Source of the DNA: Actinoplanes sp. NBC_00393
GTDB taxonomy: Bacteria; Actinomycetota; Actinomycetes; Mycobacteriales; Micromonosporaceae
Assembly: GCF_036053395.1 (NCBI RefSeq)
Contig: NZ_CP107942.1
Span: 1,950,501 to 2,014,500, forward strand
Direction of reading: 5' to 3'
DNA length: 64,000 bases
The position numbers were made by a program, and so were the translations under genes. Positions 25,301-33,612 of the stretch are shown piece by piece. How positions within the stretch are numbered: position 1 is the stretch's first letter; each line of letters begins with the position of its first letter. Below the pieces are notes generated by a model that was not told the DNA's origin, ran no database searches, and saw nothing but the letters and a program-made list of their open reading frames with translations.

Positions 25301-27787
25301 GCCTTCGACACCGGCGTCGCCGCCCCCGACCCGGTGAACGCGCCGCCGCTCGCCGACGCGTGGCTGGACTCCAGCTACAGCCAGGCCGGATCGGTACGCC
25401 TGATCGGCCTGGCCCAGGACGACGGCAACCCCGGCGACCCGGTGACCGCCCGCTGGTCGGTCGTCGACGCGCCGGACGGCGGCTCGGTCGCCTTCGACCC
25501 GGCCGACGCGCCCACCACGGTCGCCCGGTTCACCCTGTCCGGCCGGTACACGCTGCGGCTCACCGTCGGCGACTCCACCAAGGATGTGGTGGTCAACGCG
25601 ACCGCCCTGTCCGAGGGCGAGATCAACGTCGCCTCGACAGCGACCGCCTCGGCGAGCTTCTCCGCGGGCTGGAACAACGTGAACGCCGTCAACGACGGCA
25701 AGCCGGCGTTCTTCACCGGCGGCGCGCAGACCGACCTGTGGGGCACCTGGACCGGCAGTGAACCGGCCACCCGCTGGCTGCAGTACGACTTCCCGTCCGC
25801 GGTACGGGTGGACCGCGCCTCGATCGACTTCTGGTCGGACAGCACCACCGGGGGCAGCGGTGTCGCGGTGCCGCCGTCCTGGAAGGTGCAGTACTGGGAC
25901 GGGACGGCGTGGCAGGACGTGACCGGGGCGGTCGGGTTCAATCCGACCGTGCGCGGGAGCACGAACGAGGTGTCCTTCGACCCGGTCACCACCACCCGGC
26001 TGCGGGCCACGTTCAACGCGCTGCCGAATGCGGCGGGTACGGCTTACTCGGCGGTCGGCGTCTCCGAATGGCGGGTGTTCGCCGCGGCGGCCTCGTCGAT
26101 CCAGCCGGTCGACGTGCGTACCCAGGTCGGTGTGCTGCCGGCGCTGCCCGCGACGGTCGAGGTGACCTACGCCGACGGCACCCGGCTGCCGGTCGCGGTC
26201 GCCTGGGGAGCGATCGACCCGGACGACGTGGCGGAGGTCGGCGACTTCACGGTCTCCGGTTTCGTCGCCGGCACCACGCTGACCGCCCGCGCCCACGTGT
26301 GGGTGCGCGGCAGCGCGCCGGTGCAGATCAACACGATCGACCCGGTGGCGGTCAGCACTCGGGTGGGTGTCGCGCCGACCCTGCCGCCCGGGGTGACCGT
26401 CGAGTACAACGACGGGTCGCGGCAGAGCGGCATCGCGGTCACCTGGGATCCGGTCGATCCCGCGAAGTACGCCGCGGAGGGCACCTTCGAGGTGCGCGGG
26501 CAGGTCGCCGGGACGGACAAGACGGCCACCGCGACGGTGACCGTGGGTGCGGGCGGCCCGGAGGACACCGTGCCACCGGTCACCACCCTGACCGCGTCCC
26601 CGGCGGACCCGTGGACGTCGCAGAACGTCACCGTCACCGCGGCCGCCACCGACAACCGCGACGAATCACCGAGGATCGAGGTGTCCACCGGCGACGAGTG
26701 GACCGACTACACCGCTCCCGTCCCGGTCACCGCGGAAGGCGAGACGGTGATCCGGGCGCGGGCCACCGACGACGCGGGCAACGTCTCGGCGGTGACGACC
26801 TACACCGTCGGCATCGACCGGACCGCGCCCACGGCGAAGGCCACGTTCGCCGCGGCCGAGCGCACGGTCACGATCACCGGGACGGACGCGCTCTCCGGCA
26901 TCGGCGCGGTGCAGTACAGGCTGCCCGGCGGCGAGTGGACGACAGCGCACGGCGCGGTGCCGATCGGGTCGGCGGCCACCACGGTCGAGTACCGCTCGGT
27001 GGATAGGGCCGGCAACACCTCGACGGTCGGCTCACTGGACATCGACGCTGGTCAGGCGCCGGTGAACGTCGCGCGGACCGGCACCGCGTCGGCGTCCTAC
27101 ACGCCGGGCTGGCTCACCGCCGACAACATCGCCGACGGGGTGACGCCGACCGGGCCGGTCGGGCCGAACACCGACGTGTGGAACACCTGGCCGCAGGTCG
27201 GTGAGCAGTGGATCCAGCTGGACTGGGCGGCGCCGGTGACGGTCGACCGGACCCGGATCTGGTTCAGCGAGGACCTCGACGAGTCGGGGGCCGGGGTGGC
27301 GCCGCCTCGCGTCTGGAAGCTGCAGTACCGGGACGGCACCGAGTGGAAGGACGTCGGCTCACCCAGCGCCTACGGCACGTCGGCGACCGGGTGGAACACG
27401 GTGACCTTCACGAAGGTCACCACCACCGGACTGCGGGCGCTGCTCACGGCCAGCGGTGCGGAGGAGGGCAAGGGCGCGCCCGGCGTGCAGGAGTGGGAGG
27501 TCTACGACGTACCCGCAGCGCCGAGCACGGTCGAGGTGCAGGCGAAGTCGCAGTGCACCGCCGGCCGGGCGTATGTCGCGGTGACCGCGAAGAACATCGG
27601 CACGGAGCCGGCGACGGTCGAGTTGATCACCGCATACGGCAGCCGGACCGTCGCCGGGGTCGCCCCCGGAAAGTCCGCCTACCAGGCCTTCAACAGCCGC
27701 GCGGCGTCGATTCCGGCCGGCCAGGCCACGGTCAAGGCGGGTGGCGCCGAGATCAGGGCGCCCTACGCCGCCATCAGCTGCGGATAA
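22370..27787 (+). CDS. Secreted multi-domain glycosidase, candidate GH121 beta-L-arabinobiosidase (HypBA2-like)
   Basis: An 1805-aa exported enzyme. GTG 22370 is chosen for GAAGGAAGG upstream and the signal peptide that follows (SVAAVLAGLLLIGVAPLSAEA). Residues about 55-830 form an (alpha/alpha)6-type glycosidase. Candidate acidic residues are E362 (TSMEGVLGYNN), D480 or D482 (TGNDADAVSFHW) and E674 (DQNEFWADG). These fall in the order and spacing of Glu383, Asp515 and Glu713 of B. longum HypBA2 as I recall them. Then come an F5/8 type C domain (about 840-985), a beta-sandwich, a second F5/8 C (1084-1240), two Big_4-like domains, Ig-like domains, a third F5/8 C (1565-1720) and a C-terminal Cys module (1721-1805). 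A generic GH63/MGH1-like label is the fallback. GH43 follows 13 bp downstream. Confidence 0.8.
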   Translation: MTTPAVPKSRRTRSVAAVLAGLLLIGVAPLSAEAAPNADTPYPVFKGDATPVPDDRTGFHARNQLQAVFDADVAAGAGSDSDQDFWIDRMLARTGNQPGGSNGDANQYLFSRGRAVFMKTHQPGVLGFGGEIAYVDTIGGGQGAYTITASVGGADVALTEDAAQRKQTPSYWRGVFASAAAGLRVVQTKFITDADVAVTTLELTSTNGTAKDVTLTASSPFARTVEDAGGELTGATRAYNKLTNLFPRFSGDGFTPAEGTLRQTVSVPATGPVRTKVQLGFVAKEVPASAAEYEKYRGLAPAASFTDHVTAYNRWWAQNVPYLDTPEDNIDKTLFYRWWLMRYNFLDADIPGNDYQFPTSMEGVLGYNNAIVLTVGMFVDDLKYFRDPVYSYGPWVSAGETAKSSKYVDNPGDPANWSNSYTQYISEAAWRSYQLHGGPKAIAKNLAEYAENDVKGLQEAYDFDGNGLIEYNWGAMTGNDADAVSFHWKPGYLDRTENAYLYSNALASANAYRVAGNTAKAAEMEAFAEQIKAAVLEHLWNPDRKLLEHRHVATDEFVPWKEINNYYPFSVGLMPNTAEYREALRLFADDEQYPIFPFTTANQADKKAAAEAGEPGSNNFSVINSTVTFRMLSSVLRNYPTDYLNAEWYKKLLYWNAWAHYQNNGDNRYPDQNEFWADGSAANQSIGYRSWIHHTILGATNFTVIEDAMGLRPRDDAKIELDPIDIGWDHFTANNIRYRDRDLTVVWDAPGGPDHYDTAPDGYSVYLDGELAFTADKLGKLVYDPATGAVTAAPGITVTNAAQKSVKAPQDVTFPAGARIVDVMAKAGADIAPASTGSANLAAGRPVTASFAASGRGAAGAVDGTTINEPFWGTAGSPDSSDSVTVDLEASKKVDDVRVYFYNTSTTATVPGYAPPAQFLVEYDNGDGWKRVPGQHRFPAYPQGNLNRVRFDPVTASRLRITVQHSPGAKTGIKEIQAFDTGVAAPDPVNAPPLADAWLDSSYSQAGSVRLIGLAQDDGNPGDPVTARWSVVDAPDGGSVAFDPADAPTTVARFTLSGRYTLRLTVGDSTKDVVVNATALSEGEINVASTATASASFSAGWNNVNAVNDGKPAFFTGGAQTDLWGTWTGSEPATRWLQYDFPSAVRVDRASIDFWSDSTTGGSGVAVPPSWKVQYWDGTAWQDVTGAVGFNPTVRGSTNEVSFDPVTTTRLRATFNALPNAAGTAYSAVGVSEWRVFAAAASSIQPVDVRTQVGVLPALPATVEVTYADGTRLPVAVAWGAIDPDDVAEVGDFTVSGFVAGTTLTARAHVWVRGSAPVQINTIDPVAVSTRVGVAPTLPPGVTVEYNDGSRQSGIAVTWDPVDPAKYAAEGTFEVRGQVAGTDKTATATVTVGAGGPEDTVPPVTTLTASPADPWTSQNVTVTAAATDNRDESPRIEVSTGDEWTDYTAPVPVTAEGETVIRARATDDAGNVSAVTTYTVGIDRTAPTAKATFAAAERTVTITGTDALSGIGAVQYRLPGGEWTTAHGAVPIGSAATTVEYRSVDRAGNTSTVGSLDIDAGQAPVNVARTGTASASYTPGWLTADNIADGVTPTGPVGPNTDVWNTWPQVGEQWIQLDWAAPVTVDRTRIWFSEDLDESGAGVAPPRVWKLQYRDGTEWKDVGSPSAYGTSATGWNTVTFTKVTTTGLRALLTASGAEEGKGAPGVQEWEVYDVPAAPSTVEVQAKSQCTAGRAYVAVTAKNIGTEPATVELITAYGSRTVAGVAPGKSAYQAFNSRAASIPAGQATVKAGGAEIRAPYAAISCG

Positions 27788-27800
27788 CCAGGAGAACCTC

Positions 27801-30740
27801 GTGAGACCGCTCCGAGCAGCGGTCGCCGGTCTGGTCGCGGCAGGTCTGCTGGTGACAGCACCCGCCGCGCCGGCCCGGGCGGCCGACCCGAAACCCGTCA
27901 ACCCGATCCTGGCGGACGGCTCCTACTACTCCGCCGACCCCGCGCCCCTGGTCGTCGGCGACCAGCTCTACATCTACACCGGCCACGACGAGGCCGGCCC
28001 GGCCGTCAACGACTTCGTCATGAACGAGTGGGGCGCCTTCCGGACCGGCAACGTCGCAGCAGGGGAGTGGACCCATTTCCCGTCGCTGATGCGCCCGGAA
28101 GCCGTCTTCGCCTGGGCCACCCCCGGCCGCGCCTACGCCGGGCAGGTCGTGGTCGGTCCGGACGGCCGCTACTACTGGTACGTCCCGGTCAGCGAACGTG
28201 ACTCGCCGGCCGCCAACAAATTCGCCATCGGCGTCGCCGTCTCGGACAGCCCGACCGGCCCGTGGACCGACCACGTCGGCGGGCCGCTCATCTCGCAGCG
28301 CACCCCGACCGCCAACACCATCGAGAACATCGACCCGACGATCCTGGTCGAGGGTGAGCGGGTCTTCGTCTACTGGGGCACCTTCGGTCAGCTGCGGATG
28401 CTGGAGTTCCGGGCCGACATGAAGACTCCGGTCGGCACCCAGCAGACCGTCACCGGCCTGACCGGCTTCTTCGAGGCGTCCTGGCTGTTCCAGCGCAACG
28501 GCACCTACTACCTGGCGTACGCCGGGAACAACGCCGGACCCACCTCGGCCTGCACCCCGGCGAACTACCACGCGTGCATCGCCTACGCGACAGCGCCGTC
28601 GCCGACGGGGCCGTGGACGTATCGCGGCACGATCCTGGCCCCGGTCTCGTCGACCACCAGCCACCCGGGCATCGTCGAGTTCGACGGGCAGTGGTATCTC
28701 GCCTACCACACCGCGGACGCCGTCGGCGGCGGCCATTTCCGCAGGTCAGTCGCGATCGACAAGGTCGACTGGGACGACACGCAGACCCCGCCGCGGATCA
28801 GGCCGGTGGTGCCGACCCCGGCCAGGCAGGCCGACCGCACGCCCCGCGCGAACATCGCCCAGGCCGCCACGGTGACCGTCTCCAACGAGCCGGTGCCCAC
28901 CCAGTACTGGGTGAAGGCGCTCAACGACGAGATCGTCCGGGCCAACCCGCTGCCGCCGGACATGTGGGGCACCTGGACCGGCAGCAACCCGCCACAGCAG
29001 TGGGTCCAGTACACCTGGGACCAGCCGATGCGGATCACCGGCTCACAGATCGAGTTCTGGAACGACCAGCCGCAGGGCACCGGCGTCGGCGTCGCCGCCC
29101 CGGCCACGTGGAGGATCCAGTACTGGAACGGGCAGTGGACGGACGTGCCGAACCCGAGCGGCTATCCCACCGGCACGCAGGGCTTCCAGGACACCAGCTT
29201 CGACCCGGTCACGACCACGCAGGTCCGGGCGGTGTTCGACGCGTCGACCAACGGCAGCACGTACTCGGCGGTCGCGGTCGAGGAGTGGAAGATCCTGGCC
29301 GCCCAGCCGTCCTCGGTGACCGCGCCGGCGATCACCGTCGAGGTGGGGGAGACCGCCCTGCCCGGCACGGTTCCGGTCGGTGACCTGCGCATCCCGGTCT
29401 ACTGGGACCCGGTCACCGCCGAGGACGTGGCGCAGCCGGGCACGTTCACCGTCGAGGGCAGCGTCCTCGGCTACGCCGCCGGGAAGATCACCGCGACGGT
29501 CACGGTGATCTCGCCGGGCGACACCGAGGGCGACGAAACCCCACCCGAGGTGGTGCTCACTCCGAGCGGTTCGGCGGGCGCCGCCGGGTGGTTCCGGTCC
29601 TCGGTCCGGGTACGCGCGGACGCCGTCGACGACCGTGGCGGCCGGATGACGATCACCCTGAACGGGGAGACGACCTCACCGGTTCGCCACGCCGAGACCA
29701 CGATCAGCGGAGACGGCCGGCACACCGTGACCGCCACCGCGACCGACCGGGCCGGCAACACCTCGGCGCCGGCCACCCTCGACGTCGACATCGCACCGAC
29801 CAGCACCGCCACCGAGTCGGACCGGAAGGTGACCGTCACCGCCACCGACGCGACCTCCGGCGTCGACCGCATCGAGTACGCCATCGGCACCGGCGCCTGG
29901 ACCGCCTACGCCGGACCGGTCAGCGCACCGGACGCGGCCAAGCACACGGTCAGCTACCGGGCCGTCGACAAGGCCGGCAACGCGTCGACCGCGAAGACGA
30001 TCACCATCCCGGCCGACCTGTCCGGGCCGCTGACCGGCAACGTCGCGCCGATCGCGGTGCCGACCGCCTCGTACACCGCGGGCTGGAACAATGTCGCCGC
30101 CCTCAACGACGACGCGGACCCGGCGAGCCCGTCGCAGGCGCAGCTCTGGGGCACCTGGTCGGGGACCCGGCCGGCCAGCCAGTGGGTCCAGTACGACTGG
30201 GCCCGCCCGATCCGGCTCACCGGCGCCGAGCTGAAGTTCTGGCGCGACTCCGAGCCGGGCACCGGTGACGGGGTCGCGGCACCGGACAGCTGGAAACTCC
30301 AGCACTGGGACGGGACGGCCTGGCAGGACATCGCCGGGACGTACGGGACCAGCACCACCGCGTTCAACACGGTCACCTTCTCGCCGGTCACCACGTCGCG
30401 TCTGCGGGCCATGATCAGCGCGAACGGCAACGGGACGACCTACTCGGCGGTGGCGATCACCGAATGGCGGGTGTTCGCCGAGGAGAGCGCGACGCCGGTC
30501 ACCGTCAGCGCCCAGCCGCGGTGCATCGCGGGGAAGGCGTATGTCGCGGTCACGGCCCGCAACGACGACGATCAGCCGCTCGAGATCGAGGTCGTTTCGG
30601 CGTACGGCAAACGGGTCTTCTCCGCGGTCGCGCCCGGCGCCCATGCCTATCAAGCCTTCGCCGTGCGGGCTTCCTCGGTGCCGTCAGGCGCCGTGACCGC
30701 CAACGGCGTCTCGGCTGCCTATCCCGCGCTCACCTGCTGA
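27801..30740 (+). CDS. Secreted GH43 glycosidase, candidate alpha-L-arabinofuranosidase (HypAA-like)
   Basis: A 979-aa exported protein, start GTG 27801 after AGGAG. The signal peptide ends near ARAADP. The five-bladed GH43 propeller spans about residues 32-345. The likely catalytic triad is D46 (SADPAPL, base), D178 (NIDPTIL, pKa modulator) and E225 (GFFEASWLF, acid). The rest comprises F5/8 type C (350-500), a Big_4-like domain (507-570), Ig-like domains (575-745), a second F5/8 C (746-895) and a C-terminal Cys module (900-979) homologous to that of the upstream enzyme. In B. longum a GH43 (HypAA) removes alpha-1,3-arabinose so that HypBA2 can act; the pairing here suggests the same division of labour. 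Confidence 0.85.
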   Translation: MRPLRAAVAGLVAAGLLVTAPAAPARAADPKPVNPILADGSYYSADPAPLVVGDQLYIYTGHDEAGPAVNDFVMNEWGAFRTGNVAAGEWTHFPSLMRPEAVFAWATPGRAYAGQVVVGPDGRYYWYVPVSERDSPAANKFAIGVAVSDSPTGPWTDHVGGPLISQRTPTANTIENIDPTILVEGERVFVYWGTFGQLRMLEFRADMKTPVGTQQTVTGLTGFFEASWLFQRNGTYYLAYAGNNAGPTSACTPANYHACIAYATAPSPTGPWTYRGTILAPVSSTTSHPGIVEFDGQWYLAYHTADAVGGGHFRRSVAIDKVDWDDTQTPPRIRPVVPTPARQADRTPRANIAQAATVTVSNEPVPTQYWVKALNDEIVRANPLPPDMWGTWTGSNPPQQWVQYTWDQPMRITGSQIEFWNDQPQGTGVGVAAPATWRIQYWNGQWTDVPNPSGYPTGTQGFQDTSFDPVTTTQVRAVFDASTNGSTYSAVAVEEWKILAAQPSSVTAPAITVEVGETALPGTVPVGDLRIPVYWDPVTAEDVAQPGTFTVEGSVLGYAAGKITATVTVISPGDTEGDETPPEVVLTPSGSAGAAGWFRSSVRVRADAVDDRGGRMTITLNGETTSPVRHAETTISGDGRHTVTATATDRAGNTSAPATLDVDIAPTSTATESDRKVTVTATDATSGVDRIEYAIGTGAWTAYAGPVSAPDAAKHTVSYRAVDKAGNASTAKTITIPADLSGPLTGNVAPIAVPTASYTAGWNNVAALNDDADPASPSQAQLWGTWSGTRPASQWVQYDWARPIRLTGAELKFWRDSEPGTGDGVAAPDSWKLQHWDGTAWQDIAGTYGTSTTAFNTVTFSPVTTSRLRAMISANGNGTTYSAVAITEWRVFAEESATPVTVSAQPRCIAGKAYVAVTARNDDDQPLEIEVVSAYGKRVFSAVAPGAHAYQAFAVRASSVPSGAVTANGVSAAYPALTC

Positions 30741-30773
30741 TTCTCCCGCCCTCACCTGCTGAAAGGACCTTCT

Positions 30774-31388
30774 GTGAAGAGAAGAATCGCGGCCGTTGCG
30801 GCCGGATCGCTGCTCGCCGGGATCGCGGCCGTGCCCCCGGCCGCGCTCGCCGACCAGGGCGACGCCGAGGTCGAAGTCACCGTCGACATCGCCGAGATCG
30901 AGGAACCGGGAGTGCTCGCGCTGACCGTGGCGGGCAACGCGGTCAGCCTCGCCGAATCCGGCTCCGACCTGCTGATCCGCCAGTTCTCCGGCACCTTGCC
31001 GACCGTGACGGTCACCGACACCCGCACGGCGTCGCAGATCCCCGCGGGTTCCGGCTGGGCGGTGCTGGGCAGCTCCAGCGACTTCACCGGCACCGCCGGG
31101 CAGACCCCGATCAGCGCCTCACACCTCGGCTGGAAGCCGCGCCTGCTCGACGGCGGCGAAACCGGCCTGGTCGCCGAAGGCGAGGAGGTGGTGACCGTCC
31201 TCGACGAACCCACCCAGCCCGGCAACAACGTCGGCCTGGTCGACCAGGAGCTGCTGGTCTCCACCTACGACTCGGCGGCGGTGACCGGCGGCGCCTACAC
31301 CGTGAACGCCGACCTCAACCTGCGCACCCCGGCCGACGTCGCGGCCGGCTCCTACCGCGCCACCCTGACCCTGTCCCTCTTCGAGTAA
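30774..31388 (+). CDS. Secreted WxL-like cell-surface protein
   Basis: A 204-aa protein with a signal peptide (IAAVAAGSLLAGIAAVPPAALA), start ATG 30774 after GAAAGGACC. The mature part follows the plan of WxL-domain proteins. VPV-type strands come first (DAEVEVTVDIAE, LALTVAGNAVSL). The first aromatic motif is GWAVLGSSSDFTG, and the C-terminal strand YRATLTLSLFE stands where Firmicutes have Y-x-x-x-L-T-W-x-L. The second Trp is thus replaced by Leu. WxL domains bind the cell surface non-covalently, helped by DUF916 partners; one is encoded next. Third gene of the glycosidase operon, 33 bp after GH43. Confidence 0.7.
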   Translation: MKRRIAAVAAGSLLAGIAAVPPAALADQGDAEVEVTVDIAEIEEPGVLALTVAGNAVSLAESGSDLLIRQFSGTLPTVTVTDTRTASQIPAGSGWAVLGSSSDFTGTAGQTPISASHLGWKPRLLDGGETGLVAEGEEVVTVLDEPTQPGNNVGLVDQELLVSTYDSAAVTGGAYTVNADLNLRTPADVAAGSYRATLTLSLFE

Positions 31389-31394
31389 CGCTCC

Positions 31395-31422
31395 GCCGGC
31401 GGGGGCCGGCGCCCCCGCCGGC
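31395..31422 (+). terminator. Strong GC hairpin after the WxL-like gene
   Basis: GCCGGCGGGGGC and GCCCCCGCCGGC form a perfect 12-bp stem with a 4-base loop, 6 bp after the stop codon. There is no U-tract. It may end or attenuate the operon before the DUF916 gene. Confidence 0.75.
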
Positions 31423-31430
31423 CCCGCCCG

Positions 31431-31611
31431 TTGCCCGCCCCGCCGGCCTCGCTCCGTCCCTTGCCCGCCCCGCCGGCCTCGCTCCGTCCCTTGCCCGCCC
31501 CGCCGGCCTCGCTCCGTCCCTTGCCCGCCCCGCCGGCCTCGCTCCGTCCGTTGCCGGACCCGCCGGCCTCGCCTCGTCCGTTGCCGGACCCCCTCGGCCT
31601 CGCCCTCGTTG
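31431..31611. repeat. 30-bp tandem array, about six copies
   Basis: Units start at 31431, 31461, 31491, 31521, 31551 and 31581, each opening TTGCCC or TTGCCG. The first four are nearly identical; the last two diverge and the last has a 1-bp insertion. It separates the WxL-like and DUF916 genes. Confidence 0.92.
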
Positions 31612-31648
31612 TCAGACCATGCCGCTGAAGTCGCTGAAGGAGCCTGCC

Positions 31649-32602
31649 ATGCGCCGCCCGCTCGCTGTCCTCGCCGCGCTCCTCACCGCCGCCGCGCCGG
31701 CCGCGATCCCGGGCCCGGCCTCTGCCGCGCCCGCCGCGGTCACCTGGACGGTGCAGCCGGCCAGCGCCACCGCGCCCGACGGCCGGCGCTGGATGGAGCA
31801 CACCCTCGACCCCGGCGCCCAGCTCACCGAACACCTCGCCGTCCGCAACCTCGGCGACACCACGGCGGTCTTCGCGCTCAGCGCCGCCGACGGCTACCTC
31901 ACCGGCAAGGGCCGGTTCAACATGCTGCCGTCCGGCCAGAAGTCGGTCGACGGCGGCACCTGGATCGACGTCCAGGACACCGTCACCGTGGAACCCGGCC
32001 GAACCGCCGTGGTCCCGTTCACGATCACCGTGCCCGCCGACGCCGCCCCGGGCGATCATCCCGCCGGCATCGCCGCCTCGATCGCCGGCCGGCAGGGCAC
32101 CGTGCAGGTGGAGAGCCGGGTCGGCTTCCGCGTCCTGCTCCGCGCCGCCGGCGCCATCACCCCCGCACTGGCGACCTCGAACGTTCTAGTCCAGCACGAG
32201 CGCTCCTGGAACCCGCTTCGCCCCGGCACCGTCCAGGTGAGCTACACGGTCGCCAACACTGGCAACGTCCGCCTCGACGTGACCGCCAGCGCCCGGACAG
32301 CCGGCCGCAGCGCCGATACTCCGATCGGCGAGCTCCTGCCCGGCGGCACCCGCGCCGTCGAGACCCGCATCGACGGCGTCTGGCCGCTGGGCCGCCTCCG
32401 CACCACCGTCGGCCTCGACTCCGCCGCCCCGCACTCACTCACCGTGACCACCTGGGCAATGCCGTGGCCGCAACTCCTGCTTGCCGCGGCGCTGATCGGC
32501 CTCTCGCTCGCGCTGCGCGCGATCAACTGCCACCGCCGCCGTCGCCTGGAATCCCTCCTCGCCCAGGCCCGCCTGGAAGGAGCGAAATCCGTCGCATCAT
32601 GA
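31649..32602 (+). CDS. DUF916 (WxLIP-type) membrane-anchored surface protein
   Basis: A 317-aa protein. ATG 31649 follows GAAGGAG, giving a signal peptide (LAVLAALLTAAAPAAIPGPASA). The ectodomain matches the peptidoglycan-binding/DUF916 arrangement: RWMEHTLDPGAQLTEHLAVRNLGDTTAVFALSAADGY, then TVEPGRTAVVPFTITVPADAAPGDHPAGI, then VSYTVANTGNVRLDVTASA. One C-terminal helix follows (PQLLLAAALIGLSLALRAI), then a short basic cytoplasmic tail (CHRRRRLE). In Firmicutes such proteins partner with WxL proteins at the wall. An in-frame ATG at 31619 is an alternative start. Confidence 0.8.
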   Translation: MRRPLAVLAALLTAAAPAAIPGPASAAPAAVTWTVQPASATAPDGRRWMEHTLDPGAQLTEHLAVRNLGDTTAVFALSAADGYLTGKGRFNMLPSGQKSVDGGTWIDVQDTVTVEPGRTAVVPFTITVPADAAPGDHPAGIAASIAGRQGTVQVESRVGFRVLLRAAGAITPALATSNVLVQHERSWNPLRPGTVQVSYTVANTGNVRLDVTASARTAGRSADTPIGELLPGGTRAVETRIDGVWPLGRLRTTVGLDSAAPHSLTVTTWAMPWPQLLLAAALIGLSLALRAINCHRRRRLESLLAQARLEGAKSVAS

Positions 32603-32682
32603 TTTGTCCTCCCGGCAGCGACGGCATGATCCGGGAACCACATTGACGGGCTCACTCGCGTCATCTGCTGGTTCCCCGGACG

Positions 32683-32730
32683 CCGCCACACCCGTTGCGG
32701 GCGTGGGTACACCCACAACGGATGTGGCGG
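32683..32730. terminator. Long palindrome, likely terminator, after DUF916
   Basis: CCGCCACAcCCGTTG and CAACGGaTGTGGCGG form a 15-bp stem with one mismatch. A second inverted repeat (GTGGGT-AC-ACCCAC) lies inside and TTT follows. It lies 80 bp past the DUF916 stop. It could instead be a protein-binding site or a dispersed palindromic element. Confidence 0.6.
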
Positions 32731-32843
32731 TTTGCTGAAAGGGTCTCCCTGAAACGAAGCTTCCAGGCGAGCGGCCGGCGGCCGGCAACGCGGCGTCCGA
32801 TCACCGCCAGACACGGGCGGGCGCTTCGGCGAGGCTTTCCGGC

Positions 32844-33587
32844 ATGAACAGCACACTTGATGGCAAGGTCGCCCTGGTCACCGGCGGCAGCCGGGGGATC
32901 GGCGCGGCCGTGGCGCTGCGCCTGGCCCGGCAGGGAGCCGACGTCGCGATCACGTACCAGAGCAACCAGGACCGGGCCGAGGCGGTGGTCAAGGAGATCA
33001 GGGCCGGCGGCGGTTGGGCCACCTCGGTACGCGCGGACAGCGCCGACCCGTCCGCGGTGATCGCCGCCGTGAACCAGGTCGTCGCCGACCGCGGCCGCCT
33101 GGACATCCTGGTCAACAACGCCGGCGCGTTTCTACTGGGCGAGTTCGAGCAGCTCAGCCTGGACGAGTTCGAACAGACCGTCGCCGTCAACGTCCGGGCG
33201 CCGTTCGTCGCGTCCCAGGCCGCCGTCCCGCACATGCCCGCCGGGGGCCGGATCATCAACATCGGCAGCAACGTCGCCGAACGAGCCGTTTTTCCCGGTT
33301 TCGCGCTGTACTCGATGAGCAAGACCGCCCTGATCGGCCTGACCAAGGCGCTCGGCCGCGAGCTGGGCCCTCGCGCGATCACCGTGAACCTGGTCAACCC
33401 CGGCCCGACCGACACCGACATCAATCCAGCCGACGGCCCGAACGCGGCGACGATCAACGGTTTCACCGCGCTCGGCCACTACGCCGACCCGGCCGACATT
33501 GCGGCCACCGTCGCGTTCCTGGCCGGCCCGGAAGCCCGGTACGTGACGGGCGCAACTGTCAACGTCGACGGCGGCTTCACCATCTGA
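32844..33587 (+). CDS. Short-chain dehydrogenase/reductase (FabG-like)
   Basis: A 247-aa classical SDR. The cofactor motif is TGGSRGIG, with NNAG, the active-site Ser in NIGSNVAER, YSMSK (Tyr/Lys), NLVNPGPTDTD and the C-terminal GATVNVDGGFTI. It resembles 3-oxoacyl-ACP reductase-like enzymes with NADPH preference. No partner gene indicates a substrate. It lies between the two blocks of the arabinose locus but shows no link to it. Confidence 0.92.
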   Translation: MNSTLDGKVALVTGGSRGIGAAVALRLARQGADVAITYQSNQDRAEAVVKEIRAGGGWATSVRADSADPSAVIAAVNQVVADRGRLDILVNNAGAFLLGEFEQLSLDEFEQTVAVNVRAPFVASQAAVPHMPAGGRIINIGSNVAERAVFPGFALYSMSKTALIGLTKALGRELGPRAITVNLVNPGPTDTDINPADGPNAATINGFTALGHYADPADIAATVAFLAGPEARYVTGATVNVDGGFTI

Positions 33588-33600
33588 GCACGGGTCCTTC

Positions 33601-33606
33601 TAGGGT
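33601..33606 (+). promoter_or_regulatory. -10 element of a leaderless promoter (TAGGGT)
   Basis: TAGGGT lies six bases before ATG 33613 and 13 bp after the SDR stop, so the PIG-L gene has its own start. Confidence 0.6.
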
Positions 33607-33612
33607 GATCAG

